The position numbers and the translations under genes were made by a program. From contig CM027381.1 of assembly GCA_015680905.1 (NCBI GenBank), positions 14,361,501 to 14,425,500 on the forward strand: a stretch of DNA of 64,000 nt, given 5' to 3'. Positions within the stretch are counted from its first letter, which is position 1. Every line of letters starts with the position of its first letter. The DNA is from Coptis chinensis (lineage: Eukaryota > Streptophyta > Magnoliopsida > Ranunculales > Ranunculaceae). The notes under the pieces were generated by a model. The model had not been told where the DNA came from, did no database searches, and was given only the letters and a program-made list of their open reading frames with translations. Shown here piece by piece: positions 43,704 to 55,091 of this stretch.

Positions 43704-44333
43704 TTAATTTGGGTAAGTGGGTTTCCATATTTTCCCTTTGTTTATGTATATATATACTTTTCTTATCGTTTTTTTTTTCTTACTTGTATAATATACCCTT
43801 CTTGATTCACTTGTTTTTTAATTTTATATACTAGTCATAGTGGAATGACGACTTCATGATATGATGCAGGTGTCATGGATCGATGGATCGATTAACAGAT
43901 GAATAGATGGCAGGCTAGGTTTTAGTGTTGGAAGTCGCGCACAATAAGCTAAGATATTGCTAGGATAGTATTGGCGTTATGTTTTTTTTTTTTTTTTTTT
44001 TTTTTAATTATGATTCTTTTGGTATTGGAATGACTTCTTTTGTTGAGAGTCAAACTAGATGAAAAATACTTGGTTTGATCGATGAAATCAATAGAAGTTA
44101 ATTGTTTTAAATGTTGTTTCTTTCTTCTTGAGTGGATGTTGTTTCCGTTATCATAAAGCGAAAGTTAAAGTGATTTTGGTTGTGATGTTTTGATAAATGT
44201 ATGTGGATGTTGTTTATGTCATAAAGCAGGTTAATGGGATTTTTGTTATGACGTATATGATGCAGGTTGAGAAATGAATACGATTGAATACTAAAATGAG
44301 AAAATGTTTTTAAAAAAAATTATTTTCATTTGT
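43704..44333. other. 3' non-coding region of CACTA
   Basis: AT-rich, with a T run at 43982-44005. It is nearly collinear with 21990-22600 in element A, which confirms common ancestry. Confidence 0.7.
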
Positions 44334-45144
44334 CTCACTTTTGAAAAAAGTGACATAATATCTATTCAAAGTGACACAACTGACCACTCTTATGTGTCGC
44401 TTTCTTTTTCATACGAGTTATATGGAGTTGATTCCCAAAAGTGACACAAGAAGCAAGGGGCTTTTGTGTCACTTTTGACGTACTTGTGTCTCACTTTAGT
44501 CCAAAAGTGACACAACTAGTATACTTAATGTGTCACTTTTGACGTACTTATGTCTCACTCTGGTCCAAAAGTGACACAACTAGTATACTTAATGTGTCAC
44601 TTTTAACGAAATTATGTCTCACTCTGGTCCAAAAGTGACACAACTAGTATACTTAATGTGTCACTTTTGACGTACTTATGTCTCACTCTAGTCCAAAAGT
44701 GACACAACTAGTATACTTAATGTGTCACTTTTGACGCATTTATGTCTCATCTCTAGTCCAAAAAGTGACACAACTAATATATTTAATGTGTCACTTTTGA
44801 CGTACTATGTCTCACTCTGGTCCAAAAAAAGACACACAACTAGTTATACTTAATGTGTCACTTTTAACGAAAATTATGTCTCACTCTAGTTCTAAACGGA
44901 TACAACTAGTGTCACTTTTGATAAGCACTGTGACACTCTTTCTTAAAAGTGACACAAGAGGTTATTCTTAAGTGTCACTTTTATTAACAAAAAGTGACAC
45001 ATTTAGTAAGGCTTTTGTGTCACTTTTGGTAGAACTTTATGTGTCGGGGGCTTATAGGTCACTCCAGAATTAGTTTCAAAAGTGACACAAGTGACTTCTT
45101 GTGTCACTTAAAAAGTGACACAAAAAGCCCTTCTTTTAGTAGTG
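44334..45144 (+). repeat. Right subterminal array and terminal inverted repeat
   Basis: About six tandem copies of a 64-bp unit (from about 44500 to 44890), each holding an inverted pair AAAAGTGACACA and TGTGTCACTTTT. Irregular GTGTCAC/GTGACAC motifs follow, then the 18-bp terminal repeat ending at 45144. Element A has about three units in the same place. Confidence 0.9.
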
Positions 45145-45204
45145 AAAATAGTTAAGGAAAAATATTTACCAAAAAGAATATAAGAGATCAAAGAGCCCAA
45201 GCCC

Positions 45205-47150
45205 AAGCCTCAAGCCCGGTTTTATTCAAAATAACACATGCAACAAATTAGCTATTGTTGCCTCCTTAGGTAATTGGATTAATTGTCTTGCTTCCGCATT
45301 GAGGTGAAGACATTCATTTGAACACCAAGGCTCGCGCCACACATTGAGGCTCTCTCCATTTGCTATCAAGACTGTTATAGACTTGACTGCCTTCTTCCAG
45401 AAATGCTTCCTTTTTAGTTGATATTCCCATATCCACTTAATCCACAAGGAGTCTTCTCTGCTAGCTACTTTAAAAATAAACCTACAGTATGCTGCCACAT
45501 TCCATGTCTTTGCATCTATGATATTTAAGTCACCCTCCTCTTTACTAAGTCTGATAATGTTGTGACTGGCTTTATGTAATCTCCGTTCCATAGAAAGACC
45601 TGACCACAAAAACCTGTTGGTTAACTTTGAAATCTCATTTAAGACACCATTAGGCAACATAAATGTCTTTGCCCAATAATCTAGGAAGGATTGTAATACA
45701 GATTGAATCAGTTGTACTCTTCCTGCAAAAGACAACATTCTATTCTTCAATTCCAATTGGATATTCGAGAAGAAAACATCTTAACTAAAGGAAGACAATC
45801 TTTCTTCCCCAATCTTGATGCTGTGAGCGGTAGCCCAAGATATTTAACTGGCGGGCTGACTAGAGACACCTCCATAATTCCTGCCAAGTCCTTGCTTCCA
45901 TTCTCAGAGATACTTCCAGTAAACAACGTGGTCTTATTAGTATTGAGTTTCAGACCAGTCATACTTGACAAGCAAGCTAACACCTCCTTTACCCCTTCCA
46001 TTGAAGCTGCATCACCTTTACAAAATAACAAAACATCATCGGCAAAGCATAGATGTGTAATATAAAGCCTCTTACATTTAGATTGATAAGCAATCACATT
46101 TCTGCACATAGCTTGTTTCTTAAGACCACCTAACACCTCCATGATCAGAGCACATAAATAAGGAGATAAGGGGTCACCTTGCCGAAGACCCTTCTTACCT
46201 TCGAAACAGCCTTGGGGAGAGCCATTAATAAGAATATATATATGGAATAGGACAAAGATGTAAAACACATAGTGATCCATTTTATAAAGTGAGTAGGAAA
46301 TTTGAACCTTCTCAAAATCTTCTCCATTGAGTCCCAACTAACAGAATCATAGGCTTTTTGCACATCAATCTTCATAGAGCATCTATGGGGACCATGGCTT
46401 CTATTATATCCTCTTATGAGTTCATGAGCTAATAACAAGTTATCTTGTATGCTTCTGCCAGGCACAAAAGCTGATTGATTAAGATCAATCACATGAGACA
46501 TGATAGGCTTCATCCTGTTACTAATCACTTTTGATATGCACTTATATACAACATTACAACATGCTATAGGTCTAAATTCATCTAACCTTAATGGCTTATG
46601 TTTTTTTGGAATAAGACACAAGAAGGTTGAGTTGATACCTCTATGCATATAGTTATGATTAAACACATACTTGACAGCTTTTATGAGCTCATCTCCAATG
46701 ATAGACCAAGCTTTCTTGTAAAAAACCACATTAAACCCATCTGGACCAGGAGATTTGTTGTCCTGCATATCAAATAAGGCCATTTGTATTTCCTCTGAGG
46801 TATATAACTCTCCATGAACTTATCTGATTCCCCTTTACTCACTTAGGTTCTCTTCTTATCTGATTCCCCTTGACTCACTTAGGTTCTCTTCTGATTTCCA
46901 GCTCTTCTTATGCATTGACATTGCATTGTATGCCATCTTCTACTCCAAAAATACCTTCATAATATTGTAGAAAGGCTTTAGAGACCTCATTTGCTTCCGC
47001 ATATGCATTTTCGTGTTGCTCTTCTTCTTCTTCATGTGAGCCCCCATTTATTCCCTCCTTGAAGTAAGGTTGAAGTCTCAAGGTTTGAGCTTGTGTCAAT
47101 GATGGCCATCGTTTCATATGCCCTTCCATATATGTTCTTTCAGTAGACAG
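45205..47150 (-). pseudogene. LINE (L1-type) reverse transcriptase, 5' and 3' truncated
   Basis: Minus-strand order: NEVSKAFLQYYEGIFG (47000 region), a frame break, then reverse transcriptase from 46783 with DNKSPGPDGFNVVFYKKAW, STFLCLIPKKHKP, FRPIACCNVVYKCISKVI, QSAFVPGRSIQDNLLLAHEL and DVQKAYDSVSW. After a frame change comes GLRQGDPLSPYLCALIMEV, then HLCFADDVLLFCKGD (FADD active site), and KYLGLPLTASRLGKKDC, continuing into FAGRVQLIQSVLQSF and WREPWCSN (45756-45226). No endonuclease domain and no RNase H are attached. The nearest end of the CACTA insertion (45144) is 60-80 bp away. Confidence 0.9.
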
Positions 47151-47412
47151 CTAAGGCAAACATAAACAATATACTTACTCATTCAGTTCTAACTTATAAC
47201 GAGGCGTATATTGCTATATGATAAAACAGGAACACAAAACAGAATCCCTCGATCAAGTATAAAATGTTGCTTAGGGTGTTAACTGCTCAAGTCCCCCACA
47301 ACCTTCATATATATATATATATTTGTCGTTTATGTAATTATATTGAGATATAACATTATGTTTACTGAATACTTATTACAATTAATTTCATGTTTATATA
47401 CAACCCTTGTAG

Positions 47413-48017
47413 TACAAGATTTGGAGTTGAATGGTATTGCATCTCTAAAGGGTGTTCCTTACATGGCAATTTCAAAAACATCTATGTGCAGTGGACCTGC
47501 GACAGGTACCTTAGTTATTACCATCTCCAACTTGATGTAAGGTAGAAATTTGTCGGAGTCAAATAAAATATCTCGACACCTTTTCTTGCACTTCTTTTTA
47601 CTTGGGAAAAAGGTTAACTGGGATCTGTGCATTATATTTGCAGATTTGACATTAAGATGTTGCCTCCGCGAATATTCTAGCCAACTAGCCAAGACAAGGC
47701 AGCACATTCAAGTAGCAATAATCTAAGAGGCCTTGCCATTGCAACTTGCTGTCATCATCTATGCCAATGGAAACACTATATAAGTAAGTTATTCATTATC
47801 CATGCACCTGCTTGTACTGTCTGAACATATTATCCTGGTATGTTAACTATAAAATATTAAAATGTGCATTCATTGTTGTTGCAGATAAAAGTTACTTGGG
47901 AGATATTGGAATAACAAAAAATGATTTCCATGCAATCACATGGTTTACCAGCTGGGGAATAGAAACAGATCACGATCATTCTGAAATGGTTGATCAGGAA
48001 TTTTGTGTAGATTCAAT
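47413..48017 (+). pseudogene. TRM13-type tRNA 2'-O-methyltransferase, three-exon remnant
   Basis: TRM13 methylates the 2'-hydroxyl of position 4 in certain tRNAs. Three exons splice in phase. Exon a (47413-47505) reads IASLKGVPYMAIS and CSGPAT. Exon b (47644-47783) reads DLTLRCCLREYSS, then in another frame NNLRGLAIATCCHHLCQWKH. Exon c (47885-48017) reads NKSYLGDIGITKNDFHAITW and FTSWGIETDHDHSEM. The CGPATDLTLRCC and CCHHxCxW blocks are diagnostic. Acceptor and donor bases are consensus at every junction. A single-base shift in exon b and one extra residue in exon a (CSGPAT for CGPAT) disrupt it, and no upstream exons remain before the LINE at 47150. 48022-48350 shows no further exon. Confidence 0.87.
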
Positions 48018-48355
48018 GTAATACAATTAATTCATTTTATATGATTTTACTTTTTTTTTTTTTGGCTAGGTAAGTGAATTACATATTTAAAAAGACAAAA
48101 AAATTATGTATATTTTACTGAATTTCAAGGAATATGATGTATATTTTTTCACAAAATAGGAGACTGTTGGACACCCCACCCACCCCGGTTTTAGGATTAT
48201 GCAAATTTGTTTCAATTCAATAGACATTCCGATGGCAACATTTGCTGCTTGCGATCCTAAAATTATTTCTGTACCACTATCTTAATCGTATGGTAGATTA
48301 TGTAAAAGTGTAAAAGTAATATGGTTTTTCAGTCAGAAGAGAAACGAAACATAAA

Positions 48356-48475
48356 TGAATCGTGTTCCATGTTGACCAAAACCCGCCAACCCGCCAGTTG
48401 ACCAAAACCCCCCAATCGTGTTCCATTGCTACCGGCGCAAGTTGACCAAAACCCGCCAACCCGATCCATTGCCAG
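48356..48475. repeat. Degenerate tandem repeat around GTTGACCAAAACCCGCCAAC
   Basis: Three copies of GTTGACCAAAACCC, two of them preceded by a CGTGTTCCAT block, at about 48371, 48398 and 48439. No coding meaning is visible. Confidence 0.75.
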
Positions 48476-48849
48476 TATGGCAGTATAGCATGGAAATCCG
48501 GAATCCATATCAAAAGAACTTTCCAGCATATCAGACAATGAAGAGAGACCAGTCATAAGTTCTTCCTTTTTGTCTCTACTGTAACCTGACAGTAATATTT
48601 ATCTGATATAAGCTGAAAATCTGACAAAGGAATCCCTTCATATAAAAGCACCTTTGTTTACAGAACAGGAAGCATGTGTGCGACTCCCATCTTGACTTTG
48701 TGCCAAGTTTAAGGTGTGAAAATCTGTGTAACGTGTTTAAGACCTTTGGTTCACCATAAAACCCTTACTAAAAAAAATCAGTTTTCTCTTTAATTATTAT
48801 TATTTATTTTTTATTTTTTCTGCTATCCCAAACTTAAATATCTAGTTTG

Positions 48850-49880
48850 TTTTTTTGTTTTTTTTTTTGAATTTCCAACTAGGGTTAGGCAGACTTACTT
48901 GTATTAAAATGAGAATCTTAAGTAAACTTTTCCTGTAACGATATTCTCCCTTACAATAGTAGTGAGTTTGCTATCTAGAGGAGGGACAGAGTAAACAACA
49001 TGATGTTCAAGAGAGGTACTTAGTCCAGTAAGGTAGTCTACTGCAAAGTTGCACTCCCTAAATACATGAACAAAATCAATAGATTCAAACCTAATACATA
49101 AAGATTGTATATGTCCTAATAAGTTCCAGGAACTCTATGGTGCTTCAATTCTTCTGTTAATGAGATTAAAAACTATAATGGAATTAGAATGATCACGTAT
49201 GATGCCACCGAATCCACCCCCTCTATCCTTACAGACCGAACCATCAGTATTAAGAATGAAACCCTCAGGTGGTGGTTTCTGCCAAATACATTTAGTAACT
49301 AAGCAGTTCTTGAGGTTAATGTTCATACCCAATCTACTCAAAAGCTCAGCTGTTACATTGAGGTTATCCAGCTCTCTGACTTTCGCTTACGGATACATAG
49401 TGTTGTTAAATCATCTCTCATTACTTTTAGTCCATACATAGTAAACACCCGCACATGCATAAGCTTTATAGATCTCAGTGTAGGGACCTCTTTGCTTACA
49501 TATCGTCAAGAACTGATGCCATTCATTGTTTGCATTGTTACTATGTATGTTGATACCCAAACTATGCTTAATACCCTTCCATATCTCTTGAGAGTAATTG
49601 CATTCAAAGAACAAATGGTCTGAGTTCTCTCTACTTTGGTTGCAGAAACAACAGGATGAAGCGTTCAAGACTTTTCTTTGAATTAATTTGTCCTGCGTTA
49701 GGATACTATTTGAGAATAGTTGCCAACCTGCAAAGGAATGTCTCGGCATAACCAACTTACCCCATACAAGCTTACCCCATCTTACTTTAGTGGCCCTTCT
49801 TCTCGAAGCTTGGTATGCAGATTTGGCACTAAATTGCTCCAATTGTGAGGGGGGCCATACCACCACATCCTTAGGGGAAT
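48850..49880 (-). pseudogene. LINE 3' part: zinc-binding region and RNase H, with poly(A)
   Basis: Minus-strand order: SAKSAYQASRRRATKVRWGK to CCFCNQSRENSDHLFFECNY (zf-RVT, CX2C...H...C, 49866-49411), then after a frame change PPPEGFILNTDGSVCKDRGG and GGIIRDHSNSI (RNase H, 49341-49135), with a decayed tail to about 48960. An A-rich tail (plus-strand T tracts at 48849-48869) marks the 3' end. The reverse transcriptase is absent, so the copy is 5'-truncated. It is not the missing end of the LINE at 45205-47150, because the order on the strand is wrong. Confidence 0.85.
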
Positions 49881-50442
49881 GAAGGAATTAATAGAGGTAG
49901 ATAAGATAGTCTCGTTTAATTGATAAATTGTGGTCTAGTTTGTTTATTTGGTACAACATAAACTGGGTGAATTGGCATTATCGCCAACTGAACAGGGAAA
50001 ACATGCAATAGCTAGGTTGACGTTGACCTCTTTAATTTTATGAAAGACAATTTTTTTATTTTTTTGGCTAAAATTGTGATAGTCTTCCTCCACTAATTAA
50101 GAATTTCAATTTTTGGGAAATATCATGATCATCCAATAAATCCAATAAATAAGAAGGATTTCAATTTATTCAAATAAACAATTTGAACTCCTATCGATTC
50201 TAACAACTGATTGCAGAGTTGATCATTGACCTTTCAATTCATAGACGTGGATTTTGGACATATGAATGGGGATATTCCCTATATTCACAAAGAAAAAAGG
50301 GTAATTATATTAGAGGGCAAAAAAAAGAAATACAGTTCATTTCTTCTTTTTCCTTCGGTAAGAGTAGACAGACATTTTTTTTAAGTTACAAATTAAATTA
50401 AAAAGTTTGGATAAACAGAAATTCAATATTTGACACTGATAA
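49881..50442. other. No recognisable gene
   Basis: AT-rich intergenic sequence between a LINE fragment and a MITE. Confidence 0.5.
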
Positions 50443-50890
50443 GAGCATTCCCAATGCAAGTCAAAAGAATTCCCCCCCCCCCCCCCCTTATCACCTCCAC
50501 GTAGGCAGTTATTCCCCCTCTTTTCACCATTTTGGTGAAAAACAAAGTAAAGTTGTGCAATACAAAGGTGAAAAAATATCTCGGATGGGATGTTGGATTC
50601 CGTCTGGACGTAAAAATCGAAAAAACGCTCTGGACGGAGTGAAACATCCCGGCTGAAATTTAAAAAAAAATCGAAAAATCATGCGAGACGGAATCCAACA
50701 TCCCGTCCGAAGTTAACAAGTCAGCCACTATCTCGGTGATGAGTTTCACCTTGAAATCAACTTGGCAAAATATTCACCAAATAATCACCTCCAGAGCAGT
50801 TCACCAAATAATCACCTCCAGAGCAGTTTTTCCCCAAAACTGGTGACTATAGTCACAAACCCCTTGAAATCCCCTGCATTGGGAATGCTC
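50443..50890. mobile_element. Tourist-type MITE (PIF/Harbinger-like), 448 bp
   Basis: Perfect 16-bp terminal inverted repeats, GAGCATTCCCAATGCA at 50443-50458 and its complement at 50875-50890, are flanked by TAA on both sides (50440-50442, 50891-50893). It contains a 16-base C run (50472-50487), an internal inverted pair around GATGTTGGATTCCGTC (about 50588 and 50684), and a 26-bp tandem duplication containing CAAATAATCACCTCCAGAGC. No ORF. Confidence 0.92.
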
Positions 50891-50893
50891 TAA

Positions 50894-53270
50894 ATGGATG
50901 GTAATGTGCAATTCAGTTTATTACTAATCCTAAAGCCCAAGGACCCGGTTCCTGTTTTATTAGGTGTTTAGGACATAAGTCTTAAAAATTATGTACACCA
51001 AAGACATGGATCAACCTAGATTATTGCCAAACTCTCATGCATTCAGGAATTCAATTAGTAGTTTTTGTTCGTATCTAAGCTATACCGGCATTATAAAGAG
51101 AATTGTGGCTTATAAATTTGCAATAGATGGTATATATATTAATTGTACAAATGTAATTTTTTTTGCCAAGTCAGCAGTGTAAATATAATTAGGGTTAGTG
51201 CGATTGCAATTACTGAAGTTTTTTTTTTTCACATGAACAAGCATTACTGTTGGATTTTGCAACTGGAGGCATCCCTAATTTATTGCAACTATTAATTTTG
51301 GAGAGAAAAATGTACATCGTACAAACGCAAGTTAAGAAAGCGAATTGAAGAACACATAGACACAGAAAGGAGTTCCAATGTACACAGATCAATTAGTATA
51401 GTGTATCTTTAAGTGGTAAACTTGAAAATTGCAATGAAATAAATCAGTCCACGCTTTTTATCATAGTTTAAAGTAGGTAGTTAACTATTCACCCATCTTG
51501 CATTAACAAAACATAGATTCTCAATTTCCAAAAGACTGCCAGTTCCATATCCATGGTGAAAACTTTCAATGGAAGAAAAGATAATCAATTAAAAGGAAAA
51601 AGAAGTCTTGGGAGCTCAATACATGTTGCTTCTGTCTGTCTACTAAATGCCTTCCTCTCCAGATTAAGATGTAGATGCAAACTAAAACATCTTTATGTCT
51701 AAGTACCAAAACAAAATCATAATTTGTTTCTTCTGCTATTGATGTTAAAAAAAGATAGAAAACTATAAAGGTAACCTGCCGGCAACGTCAAGAAGAAGGG
51801 AGCCTTCTTGATTGGGGAACAAGAAAAAATTCCTTAAAACGTATGAGAGTGAGATCCATATTTCCTTCCCCATCAACGCATCTACCAAGATACATTCTTC
51901 TTTTTCTTCTTATTCCCATATGCCATGTGAAATTTCCCTCCTCAGATTCAATTTAATATCTCGTGTTTTGTTTCTTTTGAATCTGCACCAAAACCCAAAG
52001 TATTGATGAAGGTCAACAGTAATATCATAGTGAGTTGGACAGATCAGAAACTTGATGATGAAAATATGAAATAGAATTAATTGGCTTTGTTTGTTATGGT
52101 CTGCCATTTATTTTCATACAGTGATTTCAAACTCAACTGAGAATATCAGGAATGCAACAACACAATAGTATTATTTGCAGACTGCATGGGACGGAATAAA
52201 TATGAACTCCAACTTTCAACAGTCGATGAAAGAAGTTTGAAAAAATGTTACAAACTAAAATAATGATAGATGCCAATACACAGACTACCATAACATACCA
52301 TGGTAACCCCTCCCCTCTATATTTCTCTGCAAGTCTGCCTCTTAGATATCATGATTGTAAAAGCACAGTACAATAAATAAGAATAACAGTGCCACATTTA
52401 TTTGACCATTTAATGCATTTCCTGTCCCGTTAATAAATTGAGTTTCTACACATCAAACCTCTACTGCATTCTGTTGCCAAATCTTTGGTGAAATAGATCA
52501 ATTTGTCTGACTTGATGATGCTATCTTTAACATCATTCAAGCATATTTCCCATCATGGTGATTGCTCATAGAAAACCTATCATCAAACCCAACAACCAGA
52601 AAGCAAAAAACGCAGACTTAGTTAGTTAGTTAGTTCTAATATGTTGGTTGTGGAGTGTGGACCAAAGATACAAATGGCTCCTAACGGGACATAAACGCAG
52701 TTGGTAAATGGTTCAAGAATATATTATACAATATAAGTTGTTATCTTCAAATAAATGACCACAGCCAGATCATAGTTGTTCAGTTTGACCACCATTTATT
52801 TTCTTCAAGGTTACTAACTTCTAGGTGTAGAACATGAAGGAAACAGTTATAGCACAATCAGCAATATAACACTCAACAGTACAATAGAAAGAGAAAGTAT
52901 GCCATATGCTTCGAATTTCAACAATAAATTGACATTTCAAAGATTTTATTAAAGACTTTAACCATTTCACACAAAACCTTCCAAAAAAATGCCAACCAAA
53001 CCAAACACACGCTTGCATTCAATGAACAAATCAAGAATGCTTTTGGCCCACCACATAATACCAACAATCTAACATGATCCAAAATGTTCGCTAATCCCAT
53101 TTGTTCTTGATATACGAAAGGAGGTGTTATAATCCAATTGAAAGTTTTTGATGACATAAAATGACGAATTCATGAAATGTCAAACTATTGCACGCGCACA
53201 AACACGCCATAATACACGTGCAAATCAATATATTATTGCTAAGGTAATGAAAAGAGGGAAAAAGAGGACG
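50894..53270. other. Intergenic; nothing recognised
   Basis: AT-rich, with open stretches up to 79 aa and no domain. The right part lies immediately downstream of the LBD gene on its strand and may include its 3' UTR, since a splice donor-like site falls at 53273/53272. Confidence 0.5.
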
Positions 53271-53271
53271 T

Positions 53272-53275
53272 ACCT
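53272..53275 (-). other. Candidate splice donor just after the LBD stop codon
   Basis: The minus strand reads TTTCTAG/GTACGTCC 16 bases after the stop, a strong donor consensus. It suggests a 3'-UTR intron or an alternative 3' end. The acceptor was not identified. Confidence 0.45.
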
Positions 53276-53289
53276 AGAAATGGGAATAG

Positions 53290-54135
53290 TTAAGATGGAC
53301 CAACACTGGTGCCTTCCTCGCTCTTAGTTCTCTGTTGCAATGGTTGAGCTGGAGAATGAATTTGTTGTTGATGAGGCTGATGCTCTTCTTGGGGCTGTGG
53401 CGTATGCGGTTGTTGTAACTGAAACGGGTTATCGAACGGAACCATTGCCATAGAAGACGGCATAGCAGCACTCATATGATTAAAACCACCACCACCCGCA
53501 GCCACAACGGCATTTCCATCGAATCCAGCATTGTATCGAACGAGTTCTTGTTGCTGCTGTTCATAGCTTCTCATTAGCTCTTGTTGCTCCCTTGCAGCAA
53601 CCGCAACAGCGAATTGTTGCGCTTCAAGCAGTTGTTGGTGTTGGGGATCTCTTAACATCAATTGAGATTGCACTGCGGGTCCAGAAGGTAGGCATAACCC
53701 CATTGACGACATACCAAATGCACCAATGTTACCACCATGATGTTGAATCATTTGAGGATGGTGAGCTTGATGCAGAATAAGTGGTTGCATTGCAGACGGT
53801 CCAATATAAGTTGAAAGCTCCTTTTTCGCATTATAAAGATCATTTTGAACTTGTTTAAGCTTACTTTGCAGGATAGAGATTATCCCAACACAACCATAAA
53901 CGGGATCACGCAATCGTGTCTCGGCTTCATAAGCTAAAGAATTCACTGCGTCTTCTCTTTGTGCTGGGTTTAGTTCATTGAGAAGCTTTGCAACATTGCT
54001 AGCTCCAAATACTTTGTGAACATTAGCAAATTTTTGCGGCTGATCAGGTGGGAAATAAGGTGCAAATACACATTCCTGCGTGCATTTCCTACGCAGAAAC
54101 TTGCACGCCGCACATGGCGAATTTGATGATGCCAT
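53290..54135 (-). CDS. LBD36-like: LOB domain transcription factor, LBD36/ASL1-like, 281 aa
   Basis: This is a plant-specific DNA-binding transcription factor of the AS2/LOB family, class I, expected in the nucleus; relatives act in leaf and floral organ patterning. The zinc-binding C block is Cys8, Cys11, Cys18, Cys22 (CX2CX6CX3C). The GAS block runs from about Phe36 to Cys82, including VHKVFGASNV and LNELNPAQREDAVNSLAYEA, then RLRDPVYGCVG. The coiled-coil motif is Leu89, Val96, Leu100, Leu107, with Val at the second heptad position as in LBD36. NAKKELSTYIGPSAM and a Gln/His-rich C-terminus ending near KSEEG also fit LBD36/ASL1 better than AS2. The single coding exon starts at the first ATG (MASSNSPCAACKF), as usual for the family. 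A 5'-UTR intron and TATA box are visible upstream. No lesions are seen; it is the one apparently intact host gene here. Confidence 0.96.
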   Translation of the reverse strand: MASSNSPCAACKFLRRKCTQECVFAPYFPPDQPQKFANVHKVFGASNVAKLLNELNPAQREDAVNSLAYEAETRLRDPVYGCVGIISILQSKLKQVQNDLYNAKKELSTYIGPSAMQPLILHQAHHPQMIQHHGGNIGAFGMSSMGLCLPSGPAVQSQLMLRDPQHQQLLEAQQFAVAVAAREQQELMRSYEQQQQELVRYNAGFDGNAVVAAGGGGFNHMSAAMPSSMAMVPFDNPFQLQQPHTPQPQEEHQPHQQQIHSPAQPLQQRTKSEEGTSVGPS

Positions 54136-54149
54136 TCTTTCTACCTTGG

Positions 54150-54767
54150 CTGTAAAAATAAAATTGTAAAAGAAATAAAATAAAAAATGAAAATGTTAGT
54201 GCCAGAAGTATGTCGAAAAGTTAGATTTAGATTTTTATCTGCTAGTTTTGGAGATAGTATTTGGGGGGTATGACATTTTATCTTTGTTTAGGAGATTATG
54301 GTTTAATCCCAAAGTAAGACCAAAAAAAAAAGCGTGACAAATTTTAAAAGAGACAGAAAGAAGAATGTGAACCCTAGAATCGAAAAAGTTAAAAAGTTAA
54401 GGAAAAAAGAAAGAGACTCAAAAAATGAAAAAAAAAAAAAAAGCTAGTGATGGGTTTTGGCCATAAGAGATGACATTTTAACTGCCAAAAACTGCCTCCA
54501 TCACTTCACTAATGCTTCAAGATAACCTCACCTCTCACTTTCTCTAACCGTCTTTCCCCTAGCTTCAAAACCGTTCTTGAAACAAGAATATAAAAAGATG
54601 AAGATCAAGCTTAGTATGATTTGGATTTTTTGTTGTTTATTTCCTCTTTTTGTAAAGATGCAAAAAAATATATTTAGATCTCTTTTTATATGACAATCAA
54701 TTGGAGTATTTACAATATTCTTTAAAATGAAAAACAAAATGGAAAACAAGGACAGATCTTTTTTTAC
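54150..54767 (-). other. Predicted 5'-UTR intron of the LBD gene (618 nt)
   Basis: Donor GATTCTGAG/GTAAAAAAAG at 54768/54767; acceptor TTATTTTTACAG/CCAAGG at 54150/54149, 14 bases before the ATG. AT-rich between. AS2/LBD36 genes are known for an intron in the 5' UTR, which supports the model. Confidence 0.65.
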
Positions 54768-55091
54768 CTCAGAATCACCCTTTTTCCTTATAAATCATCA
54801 AGAATCTGCCAAAAAACAGTAAAACACGTCAAGATCAAAGATTACCCATTTCTTTTACGTGTTAGCTAAAATCATAAACAGTAAACCACATCTATCACAT
54901 CAAGATTGGTAAAAGAAACAAGACTAACGCTAAAATATTACTTCAACGAAGCCCCTCTTCTTCAAACGAAAGATGGAAGCTTCTTCTTCTTCTTTAGCTG
55001 TTTTGGAAGAAGAGGGTTTTCGGGATCCCAACAAATGGAGAGAAAGAGAGATTTGAGGAGAGAGATAGAAATGGAAACTTTGACACAAGCC

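Larger units (their letters stand above)
28729..45144 (+). mobile_element. Complete 16.4 kb CACTA (En/Spm-type) transposon with captured host sequences
   Basis: The left end is CACTACTAAAAGAAGGGC at 28729 and the right end is its inverted match GCCCTTCTTTTAGTAGTG finishing at 45144. The insertion is flanked by AAA on both sides (28726-28728, 45145-45147), the 3-bp duplication expected for CACTA. Subterminal GTGTCAC/GTGACAC arrays occur at both ends. Inside are a spliced leader (to 29353), a TNP2-type transposase (32075-35515), a second gene split into a Transposase_24 part (35888-36880) and a C-terminal Ulp1-like part (41190-43703), and between those parts about 4.3 kb containing host gene fragments. 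Frameshifts in every coding region mean it is not autonomous now, but the intact ends could still be mobilised in trans. Confidence 0.93.

Noticed and set aside
45205-49880. The two LINE fragments as one element
   Set aside because: Both are on the minus strand, but the RNase H part lies upstream of the reverse transcriptase part, the reverse of LINE order, so they are separate insertions.
53592-53780. 62-aa plus-strand ORF inside the LBD gene
   Set aside because: Antisense to the coding exon; no independent evidence.
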